Assembly (NCBI GenBank): GCA_025360565.1
Contig: JANYBY010000315.1
Coordinates: forward strand, 1 to 9,897
Reading direction: 5' to 3'
Source: Bacteroidota bacterium
Lineage (GTDB): Bacteria > Bacteroidota > Bacteroidia > B-17B0 > Aurantibacillaceae
DNA length: 9,897 nucleotides
Shown: positions 1 to 6,699 of the stretch, piece after piece
Position numbering within the stretch: the first letter of the stretch is position 1
Layout of the letters: every line of letters starts with the position of its first letter
Translations under genes and position numbers: made by a program
The notes under the pieces: model-generated
The model's input: the letters and a program-made list of their open reading frames with translations, nothing else
Database searches by the model: none
What the model was told of the DNA's origin: nothing

Positions 1-1
1 C

Positions 2-157
2 GAACTTTCGGGTGGTGAATTAAAAATGGATGAGAACGCGTCATTAAGTTCTTATCAGGAATTGCGTGGCAACACTACAAAAAAATTCTTTCATAAAGGC
101 GGTAAACATAAAGGCGGCCACCATAAACATAAAAACAATAATAACAGAAAATATTAG
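2..157 (+). CDS. C-terminal end of a DUF4290-family protein (partial)
   Basis: An open frame enters from the left edge and ends at TAG (155-157), giving 51 residues. It starts ELSGGELKMDENASLSSYQE and ends in a tail rich in Lys, His, Gly and Asn (HKGGKHKGGHHKHKNNNN, then RKY). From memory of the family, Bacteroidota DUF4290 proteins end this way (an LSGG-type turn, then a basic Asn-rich tail) and commonly sit directly before murA, as here with an 8-nt gap. The family has no established function. The gene is probably co-transcribed with murA. The identification rests on a short tail plus context, so it is likely but not certain. The His/Lys-rich end might bind nucleic acid or metal, but that is speculation. 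Confidence 0.7.
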   Translation, partial: ELSGGELKMDENASLSSYQELRGNTTKKFFHKGGKHKGGHHKHKNNNNRKY

Positions 158-165
158 AATAGCAT

Positions 166-1473
166 ATGGCAATTTTTGAAGTACACGGAGGACACAAATT
201 AAAAGGCGAAATAATTCCACAAGGTGCCAAGAATGAAGCCTTGCAAATACTTTGCGCAGTTTTACTCACCAAAGAAAAAGTTGTTATAGGCAATATTCCA
301 AATATTGTTGATATAAATAAATTAATTGAATTACTTGGTGACCTTGGTGTTAAAGTTGAAAAGACCGGACACGAAGAATTTACCTTTCAGGCCGATGATG
401 TAAATGTGGATTATTTGGTATCGCCCGAATTTAAAAAGAAGGGCGGGGGTTTACGCGGCAGTATGATGATTGTTGGCCCTATGCTCACACGCTTTGGAAA
501 AGCATACATGCCAAAACCCGGCGGAGATAAGATAGGCAGACGAAGAGTGGATACACACTTTATGGGATTTGAAGCGCTTGGCGCAAAATTTAATTATAAT
601 CAGGAAAGCGAAATATTTGAAGTAGAAGGAAAAAATTTACGTGGCGCGTACATGTTGTTGGACGAAGCTTCGGTTACAGGAACGGCCAACATTGTAATGG
701 CAGCGGTTTTGGCCGAAGGGCTCACCACCATTTACAACGCGGCTTGCGAACCGTATTTGCAGCAGTTGTGTAAAATGCTGAATAGGATGGGCGCAAAAAT
801 TTCGGGCGTTGGATCAAATTTACTTTATATTGAAGGGGTAAAAGAATTAAAAGGAACTACACACCGTATGTTGCCGGATATGATCGAGATCGGATCTTTT
901 ATTGGAATGGCTGCGGTAACGCAATCTGAAATAACAATTAAAAATGTAAGTTTCGAAAACCTCGGAATTATTCCGACAATTTTTGGTCGCTTAGGAATTG
1001 ACATACAGCGCAAGGGCGATGATCTTTTTATTCCCGAGCAGGAACATTACGAAATTGATACGTTTATTGATGGTTCTATTTTAACCATAAGCGATGCCAT
1101 TTGGCCCGGCTTTACACCCGACCTCATCAGTATAGCTTTAGTTACAGCTATTCAGGCAAGGGGCAATGTTTTAATTCATCAAAAAATGTTTGAGAGCCGA
1201 TTATTTTTTGTAGACAAATTAATTGATATGGGTGCAAAAATAATTTTGTGCGATCCGCACCGCGCAACCGTTATGGGCCTTGACAGAAAAGTTAGTTTAC
1301 GTGCCATCCAAATGGCGAGTCCCGATATCAGAGCCGGCGTGGCCTTATTGATAGCTGCCATGAGTGCCAAAGGCAAAAGCGTTATTTTTAATATTAACCA
1401 AATCGACAGAGGTTACCAGAATATTGATACGCGCTTAAATGCTATTGGCGCGCAAATTATAAGAAAACCTTAA
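166..1473 (+). CDS. murA: UDP-N-acetylglucosamine 1-carboxyvinyltransferase MurA (Asp-type active site)
   Basis: This cytoplasmic enzyme transfers enolpyruvate from PEP to UDP-GlcNAc, the first committed step of peptidoglycan synthesis. The 435-residue length is slightly above the usual ~420. It has the two-domain EPSP-synthase-like fold. Visible landmarks are GAKN at 20-23 (the Lys-Asn pair that binds substrate), the mobile loop PGGDKIGRRR at 118-127, the general-base Asp at 319 within GFTPD, and the conserved Arg389 in SPDIRAG. The loop residue that is Cys115 in E. coli is Asp121 here (codon 526-528). That substitution is known to block covalent inactivation by fosfomycin in other MurA enzymes while leaving catalysis intact. 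The ATG at 166 gives the expected N-terminus. The upstream DUF4290 stop is 8 nt away and the next gene starts 3 nt after the murA stop, so an operon is likely. Confidence 0.97.
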   Translation: MAIFEVHGGHKLKGEIIPQGAKNEALQILCAVLLTKEKVVIGNIPNIVDINKLIELLGDLGVKVEKTGHEEFTFQADDVNVDYLVSPEFKKKGGGLRGSMMIVGPMLTRFGKAYMPKPGGDKIGRRRVDTHFMGFEALGAKFNYNQESEIFEVEGKNLRGAYMLLDEASVTGTANIVMAAVLAEGLTTIYNAACEPYLQQLCKMLNRMGAKISGVGSNLLYIEGVKELKGTTHRMLPDMIEIGSFIGMAAVTQSEITIKNVSFENLGIIPTIFGRLGIDIQRKGDDLFIPEQEHYEIDTFIDGSILTISDAIWPGFTPDLISIALVTAIQARGNVLIHQKMFESRLFFVDKLIDMGAKIILCDPHRATVMGLDRKVSLRAIQMASPDIRAGVALLIAAMSAKGKSVIFNINQIDRGYQNIDTRLNAIGAQIIRKP

Positions 1474-1476
1474 AAG

Positions 1477-2061
1477 ATGAATTTTGTAAAATGTGTTTTT
1501 AGTTGTTTCCTTATTTTAACGGTGGCATGTAAAAGCACAGTTAAAAATGCAAAAGCCGGTGCCGAAAAATCAAATTCAGTTGCCGAAATTAAACAAGTAG
1601 AACCGGCAGTTGGTTTAAATCTTGGCAACAAAGCACCCGAAATTTCATTAAAAAATTTATCCGACAGTGTTGTAGACCTTTCGTCCATAAAAGGTAAATT
1701 GGTATTAATTGATTTTTGGGCAAGTTGGTGTGGCCCTTGCCGTGCCGAAAACCCGGCGGTTGTGGAAGCTTATCATAAATACAAAAATTTAAAATTTAAA
1801 GGCGGAAACGGATTTACCATTTACAGTGTTTCGCTCGATATGAATAAAGCCGCGTGGAAAATGGGAATAGAGAACGATAAATTGATATGGCCTTATCATG
1901 TAAGTGATCTGCGGGCATGGGCAAGTGATGCGGTGGCTAAATATGATATTAAAGGAATTCCAACAAACGTATTGATAAACGAAAAAGGAATTATTATAAA
2001 TAAAAACTTGAGAGGGGAGGCCTTAGCAGAGGCATTAGATAAATTGGTGATTCAAAAATGA
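1477..2061 (+). CDS. TlpA/ResA-like thioredoxin-fold lipoprotein
   Basis: A 194-residue exported thiol-disulfide oxidoreductase of the TlpA/ResA/AhpC-TSA-like group. The N-terminus is a short hydrophobic signal ending LTVAC at 14-18; Cys18 is the probable lipidated residue, although Thr at -3 is not ideal for a lipobox. A spacer of about 30 residues leads to the thioredoxin domain (about 49-192). That domain has GNKAPEISL at 50-58, FWASWCGPC at 80-88 with redox Cys85 and Cys88, and the cis-proline loop GIPTNVLI with Pro162. All catalytic features are intact. It probably reduces or isomerises disulfides of envelope proteins from a membrane anchor; the substrate is unknown. It begins 3 nt after the murA stop and overlaps the next gene by ATGA, so translational coupling with that gene is likely. 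Confidence 0.9.
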   Translation: MNFVKCVFSCFLILTVACKSTVKNAKAGAEKSNSVAEIKQVEPAVGLNLGNKAPEISLKNLSDSVVDLSSIKGKLVLIDFWASWCGPCRAENPAVVEAYHKYKNLKFKGGNGFTIYSVSLDMNKAAWKMGIENDKLIWPYHVSDLRAWASDAVAKYDIKGIPTNVLINEKGIIINKNLRGEALAEALDKLVIQK

Positions 2062-3278
2062 GAAACCGGATATGTATACTATTTTTAATTGTATGTGTAA
2101 AATTATTTTCGCAGGAACCTGTTGATCTTATTCCCGGAGATAAGGCTCCGGGCTTTCTTTTAACTCTTCAGCAAAATGCCGTTCAAAGTTTTGCAATTCC
2201 TTATTTGAACAGAGTTATTTTATTACATTTTTGGAGCAGCTCTGTTTCAAAATCAAAAGCGTATAACAAACACCTGAACCGCTTTACCGGAAGATACAAA
2301 AACGCGCTGTACCGCAGTTCAGAAGGTTTTGAAACGATTGCCATCGCGGTGCAAAGCGACAAGGTTGTGTGGAATGAAACTGTAAAAAAAGATACGCTCA
2401 CTAATTTTATCAATGGCATTGCCAGCAGGGGATACAGTGATGATGTGTGTAAAAAATACCATATAAAATCGGTTCCTTTTGATATTTTGATTGACGAGAA
2501 TGGCGTAATAATCGCGGTCAACCCTTCTATGACCATTCTCGAAGATATACTCGATCAGCGTAAAAATTTTCTGCCTGTAAAAATGGATGTGATCGGTACT
2601 TTGGGTCTTTCTTCCAATCCATCTGATCTTTTAAAGTTTGGTAAATTATATTTGTTTGATGCGTATGGCGATTCTATCGCAAAAACAACGACCAATGCTT
2701 CCGGCGAATTTACGTTCAGCGAAATTAAATTGAATCAGGATTTTATTTTGAAAATAGATAATCAAACCGATATTGTTACGTCCGACCCACTGGCACTATA
2801 CACGCATCAGGGCGAAAAAATACTGGAAGGAAAAACATTTGAAAAAGGATTTGTGTTTTACATCCCGTCAAAATTAAGTTATTTGCTCACCGAAAATTCC
2901 GAACGTACAACCTTAAGCGGAGGTATTGGCCAGGTAAATGTGATAAAAGACCTTTTATTTAAAAATGCAGGGGCTGATCTAACGCCAAAAGATGAACAAG
3001 AGTTGAATGCCATTTTTTTAATTCTTCAAAAAAATAAATCTTTAAGTGTTGAGGTAATAACGCACACCGATACTAAATTGGATGAAAAAGCAGCCATGGA
3101 TCTAACAACAAAAGAGGGAAATACCATTAAAAATTATTTTCTTAAAAAGGGCGTTTCTTTAAGCCGTATTCAGTTGCGATCAAAAGGTAATTCACAACCC
3201 CGAAAAAAGTGCGCCGAATGCAGCGAAGAGGATCATAAACAAAACCGGAGGGTGGAATTTATTGTGTTTAAAAGCTGA
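2058..3278 (+). CDS. Secreted thioredoxin-fold (CXXC-less) / OmpA-domain fusion protein
   Basis: 406 residues in several parts. A signal peptide (about 1-18, cleavage near KLFS/QE) is followed by a thioredoxin-like domain (about 24-165) resembling the preceding protein: GDKAP at 27-31, HFWSS at 57-61, KYHIKSVPFDILIDENG at 133-149 with the cis-Pro140. The CXXC motif is gone: its two Cys positions fall on Val63 and Ser66 (FWSSSVSKS), so it should lack redox activity. Two related short beta modules follow (about 197-230 and 246-277; pattern LxL, G, T, G-x-F-x-F), like the carboxypeptidase-regulatory-type modules of Bacteroidota OmpA proteins. The C-terminal OmpA-like domain (about 290-404) has HTD at 336-338 and NRRVEF at 396-401. 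The Arg of the usual LSxxRA helix appears to be Glu353. The OmpA part suggests a cell-wall-associated periplasmic or outer-membrane location. The start is the ATG of the ATGA overlap with the upstream gene. Function is unknown. Confidence 0.85.
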   Translation: MRNRICILFLIVCVKLFSQEPVDLIPGDKAPGFLLTLQQNAVQSFAIPYLNRVILLHFWSSSVSKSKAYNKHLNRFTGRYKNALYRSSEGFETIAIAVQSDKVVWNETVKKDTLTNFINGIASRGYSDDVCKKYHIKSVPFDILIDENGVIIAVNPSMTILEDILDQRKNFLPVKMDVIGTLGLSSNPSDLLKFGKLYLFDAYGDSIAKTTTNASGEFTFSEIKLNQDFILKIDNQTDIVTSDPLALYTHQGEKILEGKTFEKGFVFYIPSKLSYLLTENSERTTLSGGIGQVNVIKDLLFKNAGADLTPKDEQELNAIFLILQKNKSLSVEVITHTDTKLDEKAAMDLTTKEGNTIKNYFLKKGVSLSRIQLRSKGNSQPRKKCAECSEEDHKQNRRVEFIVFKS

Positions 3279-3299
3279 CAAAATTTCAATTAAAAATGA

Positions 3300-3327
3300 T
3301 TGGCAAAATAATTGTTTTATACCTTTG
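3300..3327 (+). promoter_or_regulatory. Bacteroidota-type promoter for grpE-dnaJ
   Basis: TACCTTTG at 3320-3327 matches the Bacteroidota -7 element TAnnTTTG exactly. A TTG at 3300-3302 lies 17 nt upstream, within the known -33 spacing range, although the full TTTG is not present. This predicts transcription starting near 3333-3335 and a leader of about 22 nt, with an AAGGA-like ribosome site (around 3347-3352) just before the grpE ATG. No CIRCE-like inverted repeat is visible in the 77-nt gap. Confidence 0.65.
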
Positions 3328-3355
3328 AAAAAACAGGTGTAAAAAGAAGGAAACC

Positions 3356-3931
3356 ATGAAAAAGCACGACCACAAAGGCTCAGAAGAGAACCCTGAGCAA
3401 ACAGATACAACTAATGCCTCTGACATAAAGACTGAAAATACAAAGGAATCTGCCGAAAACGCAGAAAAATCGGATACTAATAATAATCAACCCGATTTAG
3501 AACAAAAAGCCGCCGAATTAAACGATAAATACCTGCGTTTATATTCCGAATATGATAATTACCGCAAGCGTACCATCAAAGAAAAATCGGATATTATTAA
3601 AACCGCAGGCGAAGATGTTTTTAAAGCTTTTTTACCTATTATTGATGATTTTGAAAGAGCCATTAAAGCCAACGAAAAAATAGATGATGTTACAACAATA
3701 AAAGAGGGAATACATTTAATTTATAATAAATTAAAAAATAATATTCATCAAAAAGGATTGATACCAATTGAAAGTATAGGAAAGGATTTTAACGCGGATA
3801 CAATGGAAGCAATTACACATATTCCCGCCGCTGACGAAAGCCAAAAAGGAAAAGTAATAGATGAAATTGAAAAGGGATACACGTTGGGCGATAAAGTTAT
3901 TCGTTTTGCAAAAGTAATTGTAGCGCAGTAA
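3356..3931 (+). CDS. grpE: Nucleotide exchange factor GrpE (DnaK co-chaperone)
   Basis: A 191-residue cytoplasmic protein that releases ADP from DnaK and so drives the Hsp70 cycle. The first ~45 residues are an acidic, Asn/Thr/Glu-rich disordered tail. The long dimerisation helix follows (about 46-90, with YLRLYSEYDNYRKRT), then FLPIIDDFERAI at 98-109 and a compact beta-rich C-terminal domain (about 140-191) ending GYTLGDKVIRFAKVIVAQ. This order and length are typical of GrpE. The ATG at 3356 follows an AAGGAAA ribosome site and lies about 30 nt below a good promoter. dnaJ follows after 9 nt, so the two are co-transcribed. dnaK is not in the window. Confidence 0.97.
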   Translation: MKKHDHKGSEENPEQTDTTNASDIKTENTKESAENAEKSDTNNNQPDLEQKAAELNDKYLRLYSEYDNYRKRTIKEKSDIIKTAGEDVFKAFLPIIDDFERAIKANEKIDDVTTIKEGIHLIYNKLKNNIHQKGLIPIESIGKDFNADTMEAITHIPAADESQKGKVIDEIEKGYTLGDKVIRFAKVIVAQ

Positions 3932-3940
3932 ATATAGAAT

Positions 3941-5080
3941 ATGGCTAAAAGGGATTATTACGAAATATTAGGTATTGCAAAAAATGCAAGCGAGGAGGAG
4001 ATTAAAAAAGCCTATCGAAAACTGGCCATTAAATATCACCCGGATAAAAATCCGGACGATAAATCGGCAGAAGATAAATTTAAAGAAGCGGCCGAAGCTT
4101 ACGAAATTTTAAGCAACTCCGAAAAACGCCAGCGTTACAATCAATTCGGACACGCCGGTGTTAACGGCAACGCGGGTCACCAAGGTGGTGGCGGAATGAA
4201 CATGGATGATATTTTCAGCCAGTTCGGAGATATTTTTGGCGGAGGCTTTGGGTTTGGCGGCGGTGGCGGAAACAGAGGTGGAAGAAGGGTTAACCGTGGA
4301 AGTAATTTACGTGTTAAAGTAAAACTTAATTTACAGGAAATTGCCAATGGCGTTGAGAAAAAAATAAAAGTAAACAAACATGTTGCCTGTAAAACTTGCA
4401 GTGGCAGCGGCGCAAAAAGCGGGCAATACGATACCTGCAGATCCTGCAACGGAAGCGGTGTTGTTACGCGTGTACAGCAAACTATTTTAGGTGCCATGCA
4501 AACGCAAACAGCTTGTAGCGCTTGTGGCGGCGAAGGAAGAATTATTAAAGATAAATGCGGCACTTGTCACGGCGATGGAATTGTACGGGCGGAAGAAGTT
4601 ATAAATATTAATATTCCGGCGGGCGTAGCCGATGGTATGCAGTTGAGCATGAGTGGCAAAGGCAACGCTGCTGCACGCGGCGGTATTAATGGCGACCTGC
4701 TAATTGTGATAGAAGAGGAAGAACACAAGGATTTAAAACGCGAAGGCAATCATTTAATTTATTCTTTAAGTATTAGTTTTCCGGATGCAGCTTTGGGTAC
4801 CAATGTTGAAATTCCAACGATTGAAAACAAAGCAAAAATTAAAATAGATCCGGGCACACAAAGCGGTAAAGTATTACGTTTAAAAGGCAAAGGTTTACCC
4901 GATATAAATGCCTATGGCAGAGGCGATCTGTTGGTGGAGATAAGTGTATTCACGCCAACTAATATCAGTAACGATGAAAAAAAAATGATCGAACAATTAA
5001 AGCAATCGAAAAATTTTGAACCTAATCCGAATAAAAAGGAAAAAGGATTTTTTGACAGAATGAAAGAGTACTTTGAATGA
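3941..5080 (+). CDS. dnaJ: Chaperone protein DnaJ (Hsp40, type I)
   Basis: A 379-residue type I J-protein that delivers unfolded clients to DnaK and stimulates its ATPase. It has a J domain (5-68) with HPD at 33-35. A Gly/Phe-rich linker (about 73-120) contains a GGGFGFGGGGG run. The zinc-binding domain has four intact CxxCxGxG repeats, with cysteine pairs at 150/153, 166/169, 192/195 and 206/209. The two C-terminal beta-barrel client-binding domains run from about 220 to 340, followed by a charged tail. All key residues are present and the length is normal. It lies 9 nt after grpE and should share its promoter. The next gene, purA, is convergent, with a palindromic repeat in between. Confidence 0.98.
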   Translation: MAKRDYYEILGIAKNASEEEIKKAYRKLAIKYHPDKNPDDKSAEDKFKEAAEAYEILSNSEKRQRYNQFGHAGVNGNAGHQGGGGMNMDDIFSQFGDIFGGGFGFGGGGGNRGGRRVNRGSNLRVKVKLNLQEIANGVEKKIKVNKHVACKTCSGSGAKSGQYDTCRSCNGSGVVTRVQQTILGAMQTQTACSACGGEGRIIKDKCGTCHGDGIVRAEEVININIPAGVADGMQLSMSGKGNAAARGGINGDLLIVIEEEEHKDLKREGNHLIYSLSISFPDAALGTNVEIPTIENKAKIKIDPGTQSGKVLRLKGKGLPDINAYGRGDLLVEISVFTPTNISNDEKKMIEQLKQSKNFEPNPNKKEKGFFDRMKEYFE

Positions 5081-5081
5081 T

Positions 5082-5187
5082 CTACGGAATACGAATCAAA
5101 TACGAATGTACGAATCGTTGTTTGCTATTCGAAATTGTAAGATTGTAAATCTTGATTTGTAAATTCGTACCAATTCGTAATTCGCAG
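5082..5187. repeat. Palindromic TACGAAT-word repeat between convergent dnaJ and purA
   Basis: The 112-nt gap is almost entirely one imperfect inverted repeat. The left arm, 5082-5116, carries three copies of TACGAAT (5090-5096, 5101-5107, 5109-5115). The right arm, 5154-5187, carries two exact reverse copies, ATTCGTA (5163-5169, 5173-5179), plus a near copy. The arms align with a few mismatches and single-base gaps over about 35 nt. Inside the loop is a smaller perfect stem, AAGATT/AATCTT (5139-5144 and 5148-5153). Such structures between convergent genes may stop transcription from both sides. No run of T follows either arm, so this is not a standard intrinsic terminator. It may be a REP-like dispersed element. 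Confidence 0.7.
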
Positions 5188-5192
5188 GAATT

Positions 5193-6464
5193 TTATCTCA
5201 TCATAATGGTTTGCTTCCTATCCGGCCCAACAGAAACAATTGTAATAGGCGTTCCTGTTGCATCCTCAATAAACTTTACGTAATCCATTAACTCTTTTGG
5301 TAATTTCGATTTGCTGTCGATCGCAGTCAAATCTTTATTCCATCCTTTTACGGTGGTGGTGATGGGTTTTAAATAATGCGGATCAATATTATAAGGTAAA
5401 TAATCAATTACTTGGCCTTTATTATCGTAGTGTGTACAAATTTCAATATTTTCAAACTCACTTAAAATATCGGCTTTCATCATCATTAGTTCAGTTACAC
5501 CATTTATCATAATGGCGTATTTAAGCGCGGGAATATCTAACCAACCTGTTCTTCTCGGCCTTCCGGTGGTGCTTCCAAACTCACGGCCTATTTGCCTTAT
5601 TTTTTCTCCGGTTTCGTTATCAAGCTCTGTAGGAAAAGGGCCGCTGCCAACGCGGGTACAATAGGCTTTAAAAATTCCGATCACATTCCCAATTCGGTTA
5701 GGCGCAATTCCCAAACCGTTGCAGGCTCCGGCACAAATGGTATTGCTGCTGGTTACAAAAGGGTACGATCCAAAATCAATATCCAATAAACTTCCCTGAG
5801 CGCCTTCGGCCAAAACTTTTTTACCGTTTACCAAAGCAGTATTTATATAATGTTCGCTTTCTACAAATTGTAAATCCTTTAATTCTTCAATGGCCGCAAA
5901 CCATGTTGGCTCTAATTCTGCCAAATTGTATTCGTATTGAAAAAATGATAAAAGCTGTTTATGTTTTTCAACTAAGACGTCGTATTTTTCTTTAAACTCA
6001 TCCGTTTCAATGTCGCCAATCCGCAAACCGTTACGTCCGGTCTTATCCATGTAAGTAGGGCCAATTCCTTTTAAAGTTGAACCAATTTTATTTTTTCCTT
6101 TTGCGGCTTCGCTTGCCGCGTCCAACAAACGATGAGTAGGTAAAATTAAGTGCGCCCGTTTACTGATTAGTAATTTGGATTTTACATCAACACCAAGCGA
6201 TTTAAGGGCGTCAATTTCCTTCTTAAAAATAACAGGGTCAATAACAACACCGTTACCAACTATATTTATGGCTGTAGGATGAAAAATACCGCTGGGTATA
6301 GTGTGTAAAACGTGTTTTATACCGTTAAACTCAAGTGTATGCCCAGCGTTTGGGCCGCCTTGAAAACGTGCTATAATATCGTATTTTGGGGTTAAAACGT
6401 CAACAATCTTTCCCTTTCCTTCATCGCCCCACTGCAATCCTAAAAGTACATCTGCTTTGATCAT
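5193..6464 (-). CDS. purA: Adenylosuccinate synthetase PurA
   Basis: This cytoplasmic enzyme joins IMP and aspartate using GTP, the first step from IMP to AMP. The 423 residues are close to the usual ~430. Landmarks are the GTP-binding loop QWGDEGKGK at 11-19 with catalytic Asp14, NAGHT with His42, GSTLKGIGPTYMDKTGRNG at 128-146, GAQGSLLDIDFGSYPFVTS at 221-239, GRPRRTGWLD at 301-310, and the base-recognition MKAD at 329-332. The frame is open 14 codons further upstream to an ATG at 6506. MIKADVLLGLQWGDEGKGK matches the family N-terminus, so the ATG at 6464 is chosen. No Shine-Dalgarno site is visible. It is convergent with dnaJ and divergent from cmk, and appears monocistronic. Confidence 0.97.
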   Translation of the reverse strand: MIKADVLLGLQWGDEGKGKIVDVLTPKYDIIARFQGGPNAGHTLEFNGIKHVLHTIPSGIFHPTAINIVGNGVVIDPVIFKKEIDALKSLGVDVKSKLLISKRAHLILPTHRLLDAASEAAKGKNKIGSTLKGIGPTYMDKTGRNGLRIGDIETDEFKEKYDVLVEKHKQLLSFFQYEYNLAELEPTWFAAIEELKDLQFVESEHYINTALVNGKKVLAEGAQGSLLDIDFGSYPFVTSSNTICAGACNGLGIAPNRIGNVIGIFKAYCTRVGSGPFPTELDNETGEKIRQIGREFGSTTGRPRRTGWLDIPALKYAIMINGVTELMMMKADILSEFENIEICTHYDNKGQVIDYLPYNIDPHYLKPITTTVKGWNKDLTAIDSKSKLPKELMDYVKFIEDATGTPITIVSVGPDRKQTIMMR

Positions 6465-6482
6465 AAAAATAAAATAAAGGCT

Positions 6483-6529
6483 AAAGTTATTATAAAAGAA
6501 AGGCATTAGAGTGTATGTTTAATAACTTT
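6483..6529. repeat. 10-bp inverted repeat upstream of purA
   Basis: AAAGTTATTA (6483-6492) and TAATAACTTT (6520-6529) are perfect reverse complements around a 27-nt spacer. They lie 19-65 nt upstream of the chosen purA ATG. They could be a protein-binding operator or a weak leader hairpin. The composition is very AT-rich, so chance is a real possibility. A weak -7-like TAACTTTA (reverse strand, 6482-6489) overlaps the proximal arm, but no -33 partner is visible. Confidence 0.35.
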
Positions 6530-6586
6530 TAATAAAGTAAAATATGATCTGTTTTTTACGCTAAATAAAATTGTTTGTGTAATTTT

Positions 6587-6640
6587 AACCGCACTTAGCC
6601 GGCAGATGAAATATTTTTAAACTGATGGCTTAGTGCGGTT
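6587..6640. repeat. 14-bp inverted repeat in the purA-cmk divergent region
   Basis: AACCGCACTTAGCC (6587-6600) pairs with GGCTTAGTGCGGTT (6627-6640), 13 of 14 positions complementary, around a 26-nt loop. It is far more GC-rich than the surrounding DNA. It lies 60-113 nt before the cmk start, next to a second hairpin. The stem could act at the RNA level in a cmk leader, bind a regulator, or be part of a dispersed repeat. Its right side shares TGCGG and TTTATCCTGA words with the repeat island beyond cmk. Confidence 0.7.
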
Positions 6641-6641
6641 T

Positions 6642-6683
6642 ATCCTGAACAAACAACCTAAATTTTTATTGTTTGTTCAGGAT
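6642..6683. repeat. 15-bp perfect inverted repeat directly upstream of cmk
   Basis: ATCCTGAACAAACAA (6642-6656) and TTGTTTGTTCAGGAT (6669-6683) are exact reverse complements with a 12-nt AT-rich loop. The hairpin ends 16 nt before the cmk ATG, so in an RNA it would sit just upstream of the ribosome landing site. The segment ACAAACAA (6649-6656) could alternatively pair with TTGTTTGT at 6571-6578, which would enclose the neighbouring stem. Whether it regulates or is a repeat remnant cannot be told from one copy. Confidence 0.75.
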
Positions 6684-6699
6684 CTAAAAACTGATTTAA

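Noticed and set aside
3279..3355. CIRCE or HrcA operator before grpE-dnaJ
   Set aside because: No TTAGCACTC-n9-GAGTGCTAA-like dyad is present; only a general Bacteroidota promoter is visible.
4177..4563. 128-codon minus-strand frame, very proline-rich, inside dnaJ
   Set aside because: It is the antisense shadow of the DnaJ Gly-rich linker and zinc domain (Gly codons read back as Pro); dnaJ is unambiguous here.
5082..5187. CRISPR-like array from repeated TACGAAT
   Set aside because: Repeats are 7 nt, in both orientations and with 1-4 nt gaps; there are no spacers of regular length and no cas genes.
6465..6506. Upstream ATG start for purA adding 14 residues
   Set aside because: The extension (MPFFYNNFSLYFIF) is unlike any PurA N-terminus; the ATG at 6464 begins the conserved sequence.
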